Notes: generated by a model not told the origin, from the sequence alone. A stretch of 8,575 bases of DNA from Flavobacteriales bacterium (GCA_015660615.1 DQKQ01000013.1:1-8575), one strand, 5' to 3'; positions 1 to 6,174 are shown, counted from the first letter of the stretch. Program-made: numbers and translations.

Positions 1-94
1 ATGGTTAATAATAAATGCTAAATCGCTTGAGCTACCCGACAGCGGACCCTTGCTTCCCCTTTTACATCCGAGGCGTGAGATGACGGACCATTAC
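1..94 (-). other. Non-coding stretch downstream of the lysine-rich gene, probable leader of the next (capsid?) gene
   Basis: No convincing gene is visible here on either strand. On the minus strand one frame stays open to the window edge for about 30 codons, but it has no ATG and no ribosome binding site. Short repeats are present: AGCTACCCG occurs at 30-38 and again at 100-108, and CGGACC at 43-48 and 84-89 (plus-strand reading). CATC/GATG and CGCT/AGCG pairs could form small stems. In related phages the major capsid gene follows the scaffold gene, so this may be its untranslated leader. That placement is inference, since the capsid gene lies outside the window. Confidence 0.3.
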
Positions 95-142
95 TTAATA
101 GCTACCCGGTTTTGGTTTCTTTTTCTTTTTCTTTTTAGGCAT
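95..142 (-). CDS. Possible 15-residue lysine-rich peptide
   Basis: The reading frame is ATG to TAA and encodes MPKKKKKKKPKPGSY. Its ATG overlaps the stop codon of the preceding gene in a TAATG arrangement, the same junction type used at 375 and 1642 in this operon, so termination-reinitiation could translate it. There is no separate Shine-Dalgarno site. Alternatively it is the relic of a longer basic protein, or an accident of the purine-rich tract that also encodes the lysine-rich tail of the upstream gene. No function can be assigned. Its charge would suit nucleic-acid binding. Confidence 0.25.
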   Translation of the reverse strand: MPKKKKKKKPKPGSY

Positions 143-375
143 TACTTTTTCTTTTTCATTCCTGATTTAAGTTTTTGATATTTACTTCCATGGGTCACGT
201 GACCCTTATTTTTTACTTTTTTAATAAGAGCTTTTTTCTTAGCTTTTTTAGCTCTATCTAAAATTTTTTTCTTATATTCAGGATTTCTCTCCATATGAGC
301 AACGCCAGCAATAATCTCTAATTTATTAAACGCTTTTTTATTTTTTTTAGATAATTTACTATAATAATCAGCCAT
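142..375 (-). CDS. Small lysine-rich basic protein (77 aa), function unknown
   Basis: This 77-residue protein is strongly basic. Lysines are spread along its whole length, with runs at about residues 45-49 and at the extreme C-terminus (GMKKKK). The first half looks helical; there is no membrane segment or cysteine. The ATG shares one base with the scaffold stop codon (TAATG) and has a strong GGAGGA site 3 nt upstream of that ATG, inside the scaffold gene's end, so translation is probably both initiated there and coupled. It lies between the scaffold-like gene and the expected capsid gene. A nucleic-acid-binding or virion-internal role would fit its charge, but this is inference. I do not recognise a named family. 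Confidence 0.75.
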   Translation of the reverse strand: MADYYSKLSKKNKKAFNKLEIIAGVAHMERNPEYKKKILDRAKKAKKKALIKKVKNKGHVTHGSKYQKLKSGMKKKK

Positions 376-1223
376 TATTCCTCCGTGGGTGGATACGCGA
401 AATCATGTAGAGCAGTCATCCGCTTGATTGCTTCTTCATGAGAAGGACCTGACCCATGGTAAGATTCCATAAATTGAGGGTTGCCATGTAACTGAGCAAT
501 CTCGTTTTTAGCTTGGTCAGGAGTAAGAACAGATGTGCCCTGACGCCCTGCTCTTCCTTGTGACCCTTTTTCTATCAGCTGGGCTCCGATTTTAGCAGCG
601 AATTTTATCATCTCTGGATGGTTACCTAAACGACTTTCATCGAGGTACTGTTTTAAATTATCACTACCAAATTCTTCAACCGCAGCCTTAGCTGATTCTA
701 ATTGATCTGTATAAGCAAGACCAAACTCTTGCCGAATATCCGTATCCCATTGTTTTTCCATATCAGCTGTAGTAGTCGCTTGCTTTTCAGTAAACTGTCC
801 TGAAAAGTCACCGTATGATTTGTACATTGCCTGCGCTTGTTTTTGACTTAATCCTGCATCATGCATTGATTTCCTAAAGAATTTTTCCATTGAAGCAGCA
901 TCTTCACCTTGCTCAGCTCCTTCAGGAGTATCAAATTTGTAACCTTTACCTTCTTCTCCCATGGGACGTCCTGTAGAATCATAGAACCGTGACCATTCAG
1001 AAGGGTCTGCTTCTGCTACTGGCATAGGTAGGCGTTGCTGGCCTATCATTTCCTGAGCAGAGATATAAGATTTTGCCATACCATTAACATCGTTGATATC
1101 AGCTAATGCAGTATGATCTTTATACTCTGGTGCTAGATGCTCTTTAAAGTTAAACTGACCTTCTGTTAATGTAGTTTCTTGTTCTGCAGATTCAGCAGAA
1201 GCTCCACCGTCATCAATTGCCAT
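375..1223 (-). CDS. Scaffold-like (capsid assembly) protein
   Basis: This 282-residue protein is acidic, rich in Gln, Glu and Ala, and predicted to be largely helical. It has the features of podoviral scaffolding/capsid-assembly proteins: a short disordered acidic N-terminus, then a segment around residues 22-61 with the pattern FNFKEHL, DHTALADI, VNGMAKSYI, QEMIG, then a DPSEW motif near 73-77, then long helical stretches to a charged C-terminus. Such proteins co-assemble with the capsid protein to set procapsid shape and are later removed. Its place after portal and Bbp19-like genes, just before the expected capsid gene, supports this. The ATG at 1223 was chosen because AGGAG lies 7 nt upstream; a TTG six codons earlier would overlap that site. 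It overlaps the Bbp19-like gene by 11 nt. The functional call rests on pattern recognition and position. Confidence 0.72.
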   Translation of the reverse strand: MAIDDGGASAESAEQETTLTEGQFNFKEHLAPEYKDHTALADINDVNGMAKSYISAQEMIGQQRLPMPVAEADPSEWSRFYDSTGRPMGEEGKGYKFDTPEGAEQGEDAASMEKFFRKSMHDAGLSQKQAQAMYKSYGDFSGQFTEKQATTTADMEKQWDTDIRQEFGLAYTDQLESAKAAVEEFGSDNLKQYLDESRLGNHPEMIKFAAKIGAQLIEKGSQGRAGRQGTSVLTPDQAKNEIAQLHGNPQFMESYHGSGPSHEEAIKRMTALHDFAYPPTEE

Positions 1224-1485
1224 ACGTAATCTCCTGTTCAATTTCGTCCATTAACTTGTGAAAGTAACTAGGATCTTTATTAATGAACTTTATTAATGAT
1301 AAAACCACAGATCTCCTTCCATCTTTATTAGCAGTATCACAACAAGTTTGTCCTTTATTATATACTGGATCTACAACGTATTGTGATTTAATTAAATGCT
1401 TTAAAACCCTAGTTCCAGCTGCTGTGCTAAATATAGCTTGACAGTCATCGTGGATAGCTGATCTTTTTTCTAATATTTTTTGCAT
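1213..1485 (-). CDS. Bbp19-like phage protein
   Basis: This 90-residue protein has the hallmarks I associate with the Bbp19 family, named after a gene of Bordetella phage BPP-1. One is an N-terminal F-S-T-x-x-G-x-x-V-L-x-x-L segment (residues 19-31). Another is a middle part with D-P-V-Y and a T-C-C-D-T-A stretch (47-52). The third is the motif GRRSVVL (56-62) followed by a helix. The family's biochemical role is not established; its genes sit beside portal and scaffold genes, as here, so a head-assembly or connector-related job is plausible. The ATG at 1485 lacks an evident Shine-Dalgarno site and lies 41 nt inside the upstream gene, so translation is probably coupled. There is an in-frame stop shortly upstream and no alternative GTG/TTG between. 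Confidence 0.72.
   Translation of the reverse strand: MQKILEKRSAIHDDCQAIFSTAAGTRVLKHLIKSQYVVDPVYNKGQTCCDTANKDGRRSVVLSLIKFINKDPSYFHKLMDEIEQEITYGN
1231..1235 (-). promoter_or_regulatory. Ribosome binding site deciding the scaffold start
   Basis: AGGAG on the minus strand sits 7 nt before the ATG at 1223, inside the 3' end of the Bbp19-like gene. It supports the 282-residue form over the six-codon-longer TTG form. Confidence 0.75.
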
Positions 1486-1642
1486 TGATAGGTATACAAG
1501 ATAAGGTTGTTCTTAAAGGTTGATCTTTTAATACTGACTTAGCTTTATCAAAACAGGCGTTACGAGACTCATATTGTCCTAGTACTTCTACATGATGGAC
1601 TTCAAATGGTTGAGAAAAAACAATAAAGATTAATACCCACAT
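1445..1642 (-). CDS. Small protein with hydrophobic N-terminus and two cysteines (65 aa)
   Basis: This 65-residue protein begins with a hydrophobic run (WVLIFIVF, residues 2-9) that resembles a very short signal sequence or membrane anchor, though it lacks the usual positively charged start. The rest is polar, with cysteines at 30 and 49 that could form a disulfide if the protein is exported, and a basic C-terminus. The ATG shares one base with the upstream stop codon (TAATG), and its last 41 nt overlap the Bbp19-like gene. A small membrane- or envelope-associated protein inside a head-gene operon is unexpected. Roles in lysis timing or host-envelope interaction are conceivable but unsupported. 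I do not recognise a family. Confidence 0.6.
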   Translation of the reverse strand: MWVLIFIVFSQPFEVHHVEVLGQYESRNACFDKAKSVLKDQPLRTTLSCIPINAKNIRKKISYPR

Positions 1643-1929
1643 TATTTTTTCCTTAGTGGCTTTAACCCCATTTTCTTAAGAACTTTATTCTTTTGTTCAG
1701 TTGTCATCGGTTTTCGCCTAAGAGATGGCTTTGTTTTTGGTGGCGGATACATCTTTGATTTTAGTTTCTTTTTTTTCGCGATTCGAATCCGATCTTTTTC
1801 TGCTTGTGACATCGTTCGCGTTGCTTCCGGTTGTTTTTCCTTTTTTTTATCCTTCGATTTCTTTTCAGCTTTAGATAAAGCCTTTCTTCCTACGTTTAAT
1901 ATTTTTTCTAAATTTACAGTAAGTGTCAT
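1642..1929 (-). CDS. Lysine-rich basic protein (95 aa), function unknown
   Basis: This protein is 95 residues, highly basic, and probably mostly disordered. Clusters of Lys alternate with Glu/Asp in the first half (about residues 17-33) and there is a second basic stretch at about 52-60. A proline-containing segment (MYPPPKTKP) follows, and the C-terminus ends LRKK. Its ATG overlaps the portal stop codon as ATGA (4 nt), a classic translational-coupling junction, so it is made with the portal. No motif identifies it. The charge suggests contact with DNA or with the acidic scaffold, and it resembles the other lysine-rich protein at 142-375 only in composition, not clearly in sequence. Confidence 0.72.
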   Translation of the reverse strand: MTLTVNLEKILNVGRKALSKAEKKSKDKKKEKQPEATRTMSQAEKDRIRIAKKKKLKSKMYPPPKTKPSLRRKPMTTEQKNKVLKKMGLKPLRKK

Positions 1930-3557
1930 TGGTTAGAAGCGTCTTGCATTAAACTTTGCGCTTTAGCTACGTCTACTCCACCGGAAGCTGCTCTTTCCAT
2001 ATCTTGTTTCTGCATCTCACCTTCTTGTGCTTTCATTCTAGCTTGTCTTATTTGTTGTACTTTGGCTTTACCTTCGAGGATTACTTCTGGAGCATCTAGT
2101 AAGTCATGAGCCCATTCGAAGTATTCGTCTCCATTAAAATTATCTGCCATTTCTGGTTTAATATTAATAAGAGGAACAAAAGCCTCTAGTAATCTAGTAA
2201 CATTCTGTAATTGAGTAGCTTTCTGGGCTCTTGCAACAGGAGAAGAATATTCTATATCTATACCTCTTCCCTTTAAACTATCAGGAATAGGAGGAATAAT
2301 CTTTTGACGGTTAGCGATATGGTAAGTTCTACGAATCATTGGAGCTAAGAATTCAACTTGCATACGTCCTGTCATAGGCGCTATATTCCTCATCTTTTCT
2401 TCTTGACGAGACATAACTTCAGTAGCAGTCATTTCAGGACCATCTTCTTTCATACGCATTATATCTATATGGAAGACTCTCATTATATGCTCATGCCTGT
2501 TCTTTAATAGATCGAACCCGATATCAAGACGGCCTGCGACAGGAAGAGGCTCAATACGATCTTGCGAGCCAGATCTATAGAAGTTAATGCCCGCGGGTGT
2601 AGTTCTAATGGGGAGGAGAAATCCATCATCAGGAACCATAAGCGGCGGATCAGTAACTTTCTGTCCGGACTTAATAATAGTCTTCATCATCTCATTGACC
2701 ATCTTAATATCGGGCAGCGCAGTGGACCCTGGTCCACGTCCATAAGTTTCTTCTGCTGTTTTCTGCCATCGAGGAACTACGTACGGAAAAACATCGTAAC
2801 CAGATTCTTCAAGGATTGCTTTTTCACTTCCAAGGAAGATGAAAACAGAGATATATTCTTTGTTAGTGCTCTTAACAGAATCAGGTAAGAACTGGTCGTT
2901 AGGTTCGACGATGTGGAGACATTCGTGTTCTTCATATGGTTTCTTTTTAAATACTTCAACTTGTTCTTTAGAGAAGACACCTTCATATTTCTCCATAATC
3001 TGTCGTGCAGTCATTAAGTATGTTCTATATACAGTGTTTACTTTGCCATCCATTCCTTCTGCAATGTAACAGTTGCCTAAATGAAATGTCTGGAAATTAA
3101 TTCCTTTAGACTGATCTTCAATTAACATTACTGAAGTTCCAAACGCCCCTATGTCTAAGTAGAGTTCATGAGTTTGCGGAGTAAAATTAGTATGCGGTGA
3201 ATTAAATACATGATCATATAAAATACTCTCCACTTTTTCTAAATATTCTCTGGAAGATCTTTGCTCATTTAGTTTAGCGTCAGACATTTTTAATTTAAAC
3301 CAACGCTGTGTAGGAGAAGTAAGAAATCCTGCGAGTCCTGCAGCTAGTTGCTCATTGGCCCATGGTCCAGTGCCATCGTATATAAGGTCATGTCGTGGGG
3401 CTCCTTTCGCGCGAGTAACAGTAAAGTCACCTCTAGTAGGAAGAATATAGTTAGTGATGTCATTCCAGACACCTTCCCAATTAGATCGCAAGGTTCTTAA
3501 CTGCTCAAAACGACCTGTATAAATATCTATTTTATCACGATCACTCGGGTTAAGCAT
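1926..3557 (-). CDS. Portal protein (podoviral head-tail connector)
   Basis: This 543-residue protein would form the dodecameric ring at the capsid vertex through which DNA enters and leaves and to which the tail is attached. It matches the T7-like head-tail connector family in length and in several signatures. The N-terminus has R-F-E-x-L-R then W-x-x-x-W-x-x-I-x-x-Y-I-L-P-x-R-G (residues 16-43). A G-L-A-G-F-L-T-S-P segment followed by R-W-F occurs at 74-87. An E-L-Y-L-D-I-G-A-F-G-T patch follows further on, and M-T-A-T-E-V-M-x-R-Q-E-E-K near 376-388. The C-terminus is charged and helical with a Gln/Lys/Met-rich tail. The ATG at 3557 was chosen because GGAGG lies 5 nt upstream; a TTG four codons earlier would overlap that site. 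It overlaps the proline-rich gene by 8 nt and the next gene by 4 nt. Confidence 0.95.
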   Translation of the reverse strand: MLNPSDRDKIDIYTGRFEQLRTLRSNWEGVWNDITNYILPTRGDFTVTRAKGAPRHDLIYDGTGPWANEQLAAGLAGFLTSPTQRWFKLKMSDAKLNEQRSSREYLEKVESILYDHVFNSPHTNFTPQTHELYLDIGAFGTSVMLIEDQSKGINFQTFHLGNCYIAEGMDGKVNTVYRTYLMTARQIMEKYEGVFSKEQVEVFKKKPYEEHECLHIVEPNDQFLPDSVKSTNKEYISVFIFLGSEKAILEESGYDVFPYVVPRWQKTAEETYGRGPGSTALPDIKMVNEMMKTIIKSGQKVTDPPLMVPDDGFLLPIRTTPAGINFYRSGSQDRIEPLPVAGRLDIGFDLLKNRHEHIMRVFHIDIMRMKEDGPEMTATEVMSRQEEKMRNIAPMTGRMQVEFLAPMIRRTYHIANRQKIIPPIPDSLKGRGIDIEYSSPVARAQKATQLQNVTRLLEAFVPLINIKPEMADNFNGDEYFEWAHDLLDAPEVILEGKAKVQQIRQARMKAQEGEMQKQDMERAASGGVDVAKAQSLMQDASNQ

Positions 3558-3783
3558 AACTTCCTCCAAGTTTAGTTTTGTTTACACTTGCCGCTTCTCC
3601 TAACAATTGACCTTCACGATTTTGTTTTGTTAGAACAGTTCCTTGTCGCGTGGTGCGCTGAGCCAATGTCATTTTGTATCTTTCTCTTGATTGTGCAATT
3701 TTTGGATCCTCTTGATCCGCTGACGGCGCCGGAGGGGGTGTCGGTAGAGGAGGAGGAGTTGGTATTGAAGGTGATCCGCCCAT
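3550..3783 (-). CDS. Proline-rich small protein between terminase and portal (77 aa)
   Basis: This 77-residue protein has two parts. Residues 1-21 are a Gly/Ser start and a proline-rich arm. The second half is basic, with R-x-R-x-x-x-T-L-A and then a T-T-R-Q-G-T-V-L-T stretch followed by L-L-G. Small proteins of this layout, a proline arm plus a conserved G-x-x-T-I/V-L-T segment, commonly lie next to the portal gene in podovirus genomes. As far as I know their function is undescribed. The gene starts 2 nt after the terminase stop codon with a weak AGGA site, and its end overlaps the portal start by 8 nt, so all three are probably translated together. A minor virion or connector-associated role is inference. 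Confidence 0.75.
   Translation of the reverse strand: MGGSPSIPTPPPLPTPPPAPSADQEDPKIAQSRERYKMTLAQRTTRQGTVLTKQNREGQLLGEAASVNKTKLGGSYA
3563..3567 (-). promoter_or_regulatory. Ribosome binding site deciding the portal start
   Basis: GGAGG on the minus strand lies 5 nt before the ATG at 3557 and within the end of the preceding gene. A TTG at 3569 begins a longer frame but overlaps this site, so the ATG is preferred. Confidence 0.8.
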
Positions 3784-3785
3784 GG

Positions 3786-5096
3786 TTAGATTCCTATTAT
3801 ATTATATTCATGCTCAGCATGTGTTGGTAATGGCTCTCTCTTCATAGTTTCCCTTCGAACAGAAAGAGCAAGATAGCGCAAAGCATCCATAAAATCAGAA
3901 GTCCAGTCATGGTAAGGACGATCGTGAAAGCAACGTTTCTTATCATCCCATTCTTTTCTATACTGTCTAGACGCCTCAATAAGATGCTCCGTATTCCTGT
4001 CTTCATTCCAGTATATCCTCGACATTATAGATCGCACTGCTTCAATACCGTCTTCGATGGAAACTTTCGGGACCACCCTGAAACGGAGTCCCAATGATTG
4101 TGCAGTCTCGAGGCGCGTTCGACCCGTTGAGAGGTCCTTGGCCATGATGTCATGTGGCGCATAATGATTCCCGTATACGTATTGTGATCGATGCCCCTTT
4201 TCCAAGATGTTAACATAGTGTTGTAAACCCTCTCCTGAATTAGAATAGCAATCTACTATACGTATTTGATGACCAAGCACCTGGTAAAATAGAATAACGG
4301 TTTGATCCCCTATTCCTAAGTCCCAAGCGGTATTGACCATCAATTGGCTGTCATACGGAAATTGGCCAACACGCCCAGTGTCAAGCGCTGCTTTCATATG
4401 ATTTCCGTAATACGCTCCTACGAGCGCCGCATCGAACGAACAAAAGAATTCCTGTTGAATAAGTTCTTCAGGCATTCCTGCTTCTCGCTCTTCGTCAATC
4501 GCTGCAATAGGCACTGCCATTGTATCATTAACTGATAGAACTTGTGTGAACCATTTTTTGTTTTTCTTTGCGTGGTTTAATAATGTATACCCATGGTTTC
4601 TCCCGCGTGGAGTATAAATAAAAACAGCCCAACCTTCATTTTCTAAAAGGATAGGCCGGATGTAGTCCCACGCTCTGGGATCTTGTAAGGCGTACTCAGA
4701 CAATATAATGCCGATAGGATTAGCACCAACCAAACGATCTGGGTTATCCGATCCGACCACTTGGTAGATAGATCCAGTTTTAAACGTGACGCGCATTTCT
4801 GTATTATTGACGGCAACTATATTTTCCTTTGGGAAATGTGAAATAAATTTTCTACCCGTCTTTGTCATTCCCTCCCACGCAATCTTTCTTCCTTGATTGT
4901 ACGTAGGAAACAAATGCCAATATAAACCTGGCCTCATTATACTACAAACTGATATCCAATTAATACCTGTTAGATCTTTCCCAGCGCGACGGTGCCATAC
5001 GCAGATGGCTCTCTTTCCCCCGGATTCTAGGTACTGGAATAATGGTAACTGATACTCGCGAGGAGTCCAGTCTACTGGGACCTTACATTTTGCCAT
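3786..5096 (-). CDS. Terminase large subunit (packaging ATPase and nuclease)
   Basis: This 436-residue TerL pumps DNA into the prohead and cuts concatemers. The ATPase half shows a TerL-type Walker A, HRRAGKD (residues 35-41). Walker B is the hydrophobic strand IGIILSE (128-134) with Glu134 as likely catalytic carboxylate, and a coupling motif YTPRG lies at 161-165. The RNase H-like nuclease half has AWDLG with Asp259, PHDIMAKD with Asp316/Asp321, and DFMDALRY with Asp401/Asp404 as likely metal-binding acids. All key residues are present, so it looks intact; it is slightly shorter than many TerL proteins but complete. The ATG lies 3 nt after the stop of the preceding gene with no clear Shine-Dalgarno site, so reinitiation is likely. 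Confidence 0.95.
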   Translation of the reverse strand: MAKCKVPVDWTPREYQLPLFQYLESGGKRAICVWHRRAGKDLTGINWISVCSIMRPGLYWHLFPTYNQGRKIAWEGMTKTGRKFISHFPKENIVAVNNTEMRVTFKTGSIYQVVGSDNPDRLVGANPIGIILSEYALQDPRAWDYIRPILLENEGWAVFIYTPRGRNHGYTLLNHAKKNKKWFTQVLSVNDTMAVPIAAIDEEREAGMPEELIQQEFFCSFDAALVGAYYGNHMKAALDTGRVGQFPYDSQLMVNTAWDLGIGDQTVILFYQVLGHQIRIVDCYSNSGEGLQHYVNILEKGHRSQYVYGNHYAPHDIMAKDLSTGRTRLETAQSLGLRFRVVPKVSIEDGIEAVRSIMSRIYWNEDRNTEHLIEASRQYRKEWDDKKRCFHDRPYHDWTSDFMDALRYLALSVRRETMKREPLPTHAEHEYNIIGI

Positions 5097-5099
5097 AAA

Positions 5100-5453
5100 T
5101 TATTTAAGTGCTGTGTTATCAGATTCAACGACAATTACCTTAACGGTCATTGGACCAGCTATACCGTTGTACTGTAAATCAACCGCGTCTCCAGAACCAT
5201 ATAACATCTCGAACTGATACATCGTGTCAGCTGTCGTCATTGTCCCCAGAATTATCGTCTGACTTACACTGTTGTTTACCACAATTGCCCTTAGGTTTGC
5301 TGCTCCGGTTGCTGGTGTTATCTGTATCGTTATCTTTAGTGGTCTTCCGTCCTTGTGATTTACTGCTCCGTCGTACGTGAACGCTGTCGAGAACAGGTCC
5401 GTGTTCACCGCCGTCGACACTTTGTTGATTGTTCCCAATATCCTTGAGGCCAT
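5100..5453 (-). CDS. Beta-rich small protein between terminase genes (117 aa)
   Basis: This 117-residue protein is almost cysteine-free and rich in Thr, Val, Ile and Ala, with alternating strand patterns (for example LKITIQITPAT and PMTVKVIVVES), suggesting a beta-sandwich. It has no signal peptide, membrane segment or recognisable catalytic motif. A strong GGAGGA lies 7 nt before the ATG. It sits between the probable small terminase gene and TerL, which follows after 3 nt. Such a fold would suit a minor virion or head-decoration protein, but I do not recognise a family and this is inference. Its first 227 nt are also open in the upstream gene's frame, which is discussed as a finding. Because its sequence looks like a folded protein, this frame is the more trustworthy of the two. 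Confidence 0.75.
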   Translation of the reverse strand: MASRILGTINKVSTAVNTDLFSTAFTYDGAVNHKDGRPLKITIQITPATGAANLRAIVVNNSVSQTIILGTMTTADTMYQFEMLYGSGDAVDLQYNGIAGPMTVKVIVVESDNTALK

Positions 5454-5736
5454 TACTCATTCCTCCAAAGTTAATTATTTGAAACCCTAACGGGGTTCCA
5501 TCTTCTCCAACACTATGCTCCATAGATCTGAGTTTGGGAGCGACATACTGCGCGAGCTCCTTAAGACACGGGACTCGTACCTCGACTCCATAGAAGTAGT
5601 CGCCATTCGTTCCCCTCTTAGTACAAATGTCTGCCAACCCTTCGAAAGGATCACAGCCCATTTTTTCCAGTATCTCTTGAACATGCTTAATTCTCCTTGT
5701 ACCAGATGTCTGTACTTTCGGTAATTTAGTACCCAT
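5227..5736 (-). CDS. Probable terminase small subunit, with a long tail overlapping the next gene
   Basis: The frame encodes 169 residues from the ATG at 5736. The first 92 look like a compact family domain. A basic start is followed by a helix with ILEKMGCDPFEGLADI (22-37), then CLKELAQYVAPK (57-68), and it ends in QIINFGG (86-92). GCDPxEG and ELAQYVAPK are patterns I associate with small proteins annotated as terminase small subunit next to TerL; these recognise viral DNA and recruit the large subunit. From residue 93 the character changes sharply to a hydrophilic Ser/Asp/Asn/Lys-rich tail, encoded over the start of the next gene in a different frame. The ATG at 5736 coincides with the expected start of the transcript, so the mRNA may be leaderless; a nine-codon upstream extension would lie over the promoter. 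The core is likely real and the tail is uncertain. Confidence 0.65.
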   Translation of the reverse strand: MGTKLPKVQTSGTRRIKHVQEILEKMGCDPFEGLADICTKRGTNGDYFYGVEVRVPCLKELAQYVAPKLRSMEHSVGEDGTPLGFQIINFGGMSNGLKDIGNNQQSVDGGEHGPVLDSVHVRRSSKSQGRKTTKDNDTDNTSNRSSKPKGNCGKQQCKSDDNSGDNDDS

Positions 5737-5742
5737 TAAAAG

Positions 5743-5771
5743 ATTATACACTATAAAAATCAATTTGTTAA
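5743..5771 (-). promoter_or_regulatory. Sigma70-type promoter of the structural operon
   Basis: On the minus strand a -35 hexamer TTAACA (5771-5766) is followed by exactly 17 bp and a perfect -10 TATAAT (5748-5743). Transcription would begin near 5736-5737, on or next to the ATG of the probable small terminase gene. This implies use of the host RNA polymerase for the head and packaging genes. No other promoter of similar quality is visible for this strand in the intergenic region. Confidence 0.75.
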
Positions 5772-5864
5772 CTAAAAATGCATATTTTTTTCTAAGTTAG
5801 ATATTGAATAATTCACCCCACCCCAATGTCCAAGTCGTAAAAAAGATTTGATTGATGTCTACGA

Positions 5865-5885
5865 GGCCCCCCCGGGGCCCTTTTT
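5865..5885 (+). terminator. Intrinsic terminator in the divergent intergenic region
   Basis: A GC-only stem GGCCCC/GGGGCC (5865-5870 with 5874-5879) and a CCC loop is followed by C and five T residues, the form of a rho-independent terminator reading rightward. The minus strand has no T-run after the same hairpin. No rightward gene ends just upstream, so it may block rightward read-through or antisense transcription, or act as an attenuator in the leader of the gene at 5951. An AAAAAG at 5840-5845 could also pair with the CTTTTT tail. Confidence 0.6.
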
Positions 5886-5910
5886 AATGAATAGTTGAAT
5901 TTAGTACCGC

Positions 5911-5927
5911 GTGTGGCGGATCCACAC
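5911..5927 (+). promoter_or_regulatory. Hairpin ahead of the first rightward gene
   Basis: GTGTGG (5911-5916) pairs with CCACAC (5922-5927) around the loop CGGAT. It lies 9 nt before the GAAGGAG ribosome binding site of the 62-residue protein. It could stabilise the transcript end, mark an RNase III cut, or tune translation. No T-run follows, so it is not an intrinsic terminator. Confidence 0.45.
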
Positions 5928-5950
5928 ATCTTAATAGAAGGAGTATCATC

Positions 5951-6139
5951 ATGAGTAAGAAGAAATGTTTAGAGTGTGCTAAAGAGTTGACAGTGGTAAT
6001 TAAGTATGTACCACATCACCGTCGTGAAATGCAGCGAGCGTATGCATGCTTCAGTTGTGGCGTGTATGATGCTGACAGCATCGAAGACGAGCTCTTTAGA
6101 GAGATCGGTGGTCACATACACCGAGAACAACTGTTATAG
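5951..6139 (+). CDS. Small CxxC...CxxC protein, probable zinc ribbon (62 aa)
   Basis: This 62-residue protein starts SKKKCLEC and has two CxxC pairs, Cys6/Cys9 and Cys33/Cys36, separated by 23 residues. That is the geometry of a small zinc ribbon or zinc knuckle. The linker carries HHRR and the C-terminus is acidic then His-containing. Phage early regions often encode such mini zinc proteins that bind host transcription or replication factors or nucleic acid, but nothing here identifies a target. A strong GAAGGAG lies 7 nt before the ATG. It is the first gene of the rightward set, bordered by hairpins at 5911-5927 and 6157-6174. The zinc-binding call is from cysteine spacing only. Confidence 0.75.
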   Translation: MSKKKCLECAKELTVVIKYVPHHRREMQRAYACFSCGVYDADSIEDELFREIGGHIHREQLL

Positions 6140-6156
6140 ATTACTGTAACAGGGTA

Positions 6157-6174
6157 GTAACCAGACCTGGTTAC
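6157..6174 (+). repeat. Perfect inverted repeat between the first two rightward genes
   Basis: GTAACCAG and CTGGTTAC are perfect complements separated by AC. As RNA this gives a 7-bp stem with a GACC loop; as DNA it is an 18-bp near-perfect palindrome that could be a protein-binding site. It lies 39 nt before the ATG at 6213. No T-run follows, so it is not an intrinsic terminator. Confidence 0.5.

Noticed and set aside
1..45. tRNA-like TAGCTCAA sequence on the minus strand
   Set aside because: It lacks the conserved GG of the D-loop, the D-stem has a mismatch, and no T-arm can be seen within the window.
2562..2888. Rightward open frame of about 108 codons
   Set aside because: It lies antisense inside the portal gene, has no ribosome binding site and an unlikely composition; the portal has strong family signatures.
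3588..3830. Rightward frame of 80 codons
   Set aside because: It is the shadow of the proline-rich gene and the end of TerL.
5737..5763. Nine-codon N-terminal extension of the small terminase
   Set aside because: It lies over the promoter and cannot be on the transcript; the family-like sequence begins at the ATG at 5736.
5723..5908. AATTTAGTACC repeated at 5723 and 5898 as a possible phage promoter
   Set aside because: Only two copies are seen in this window, one of them inside the small-terminase coding sequence; not enough support.
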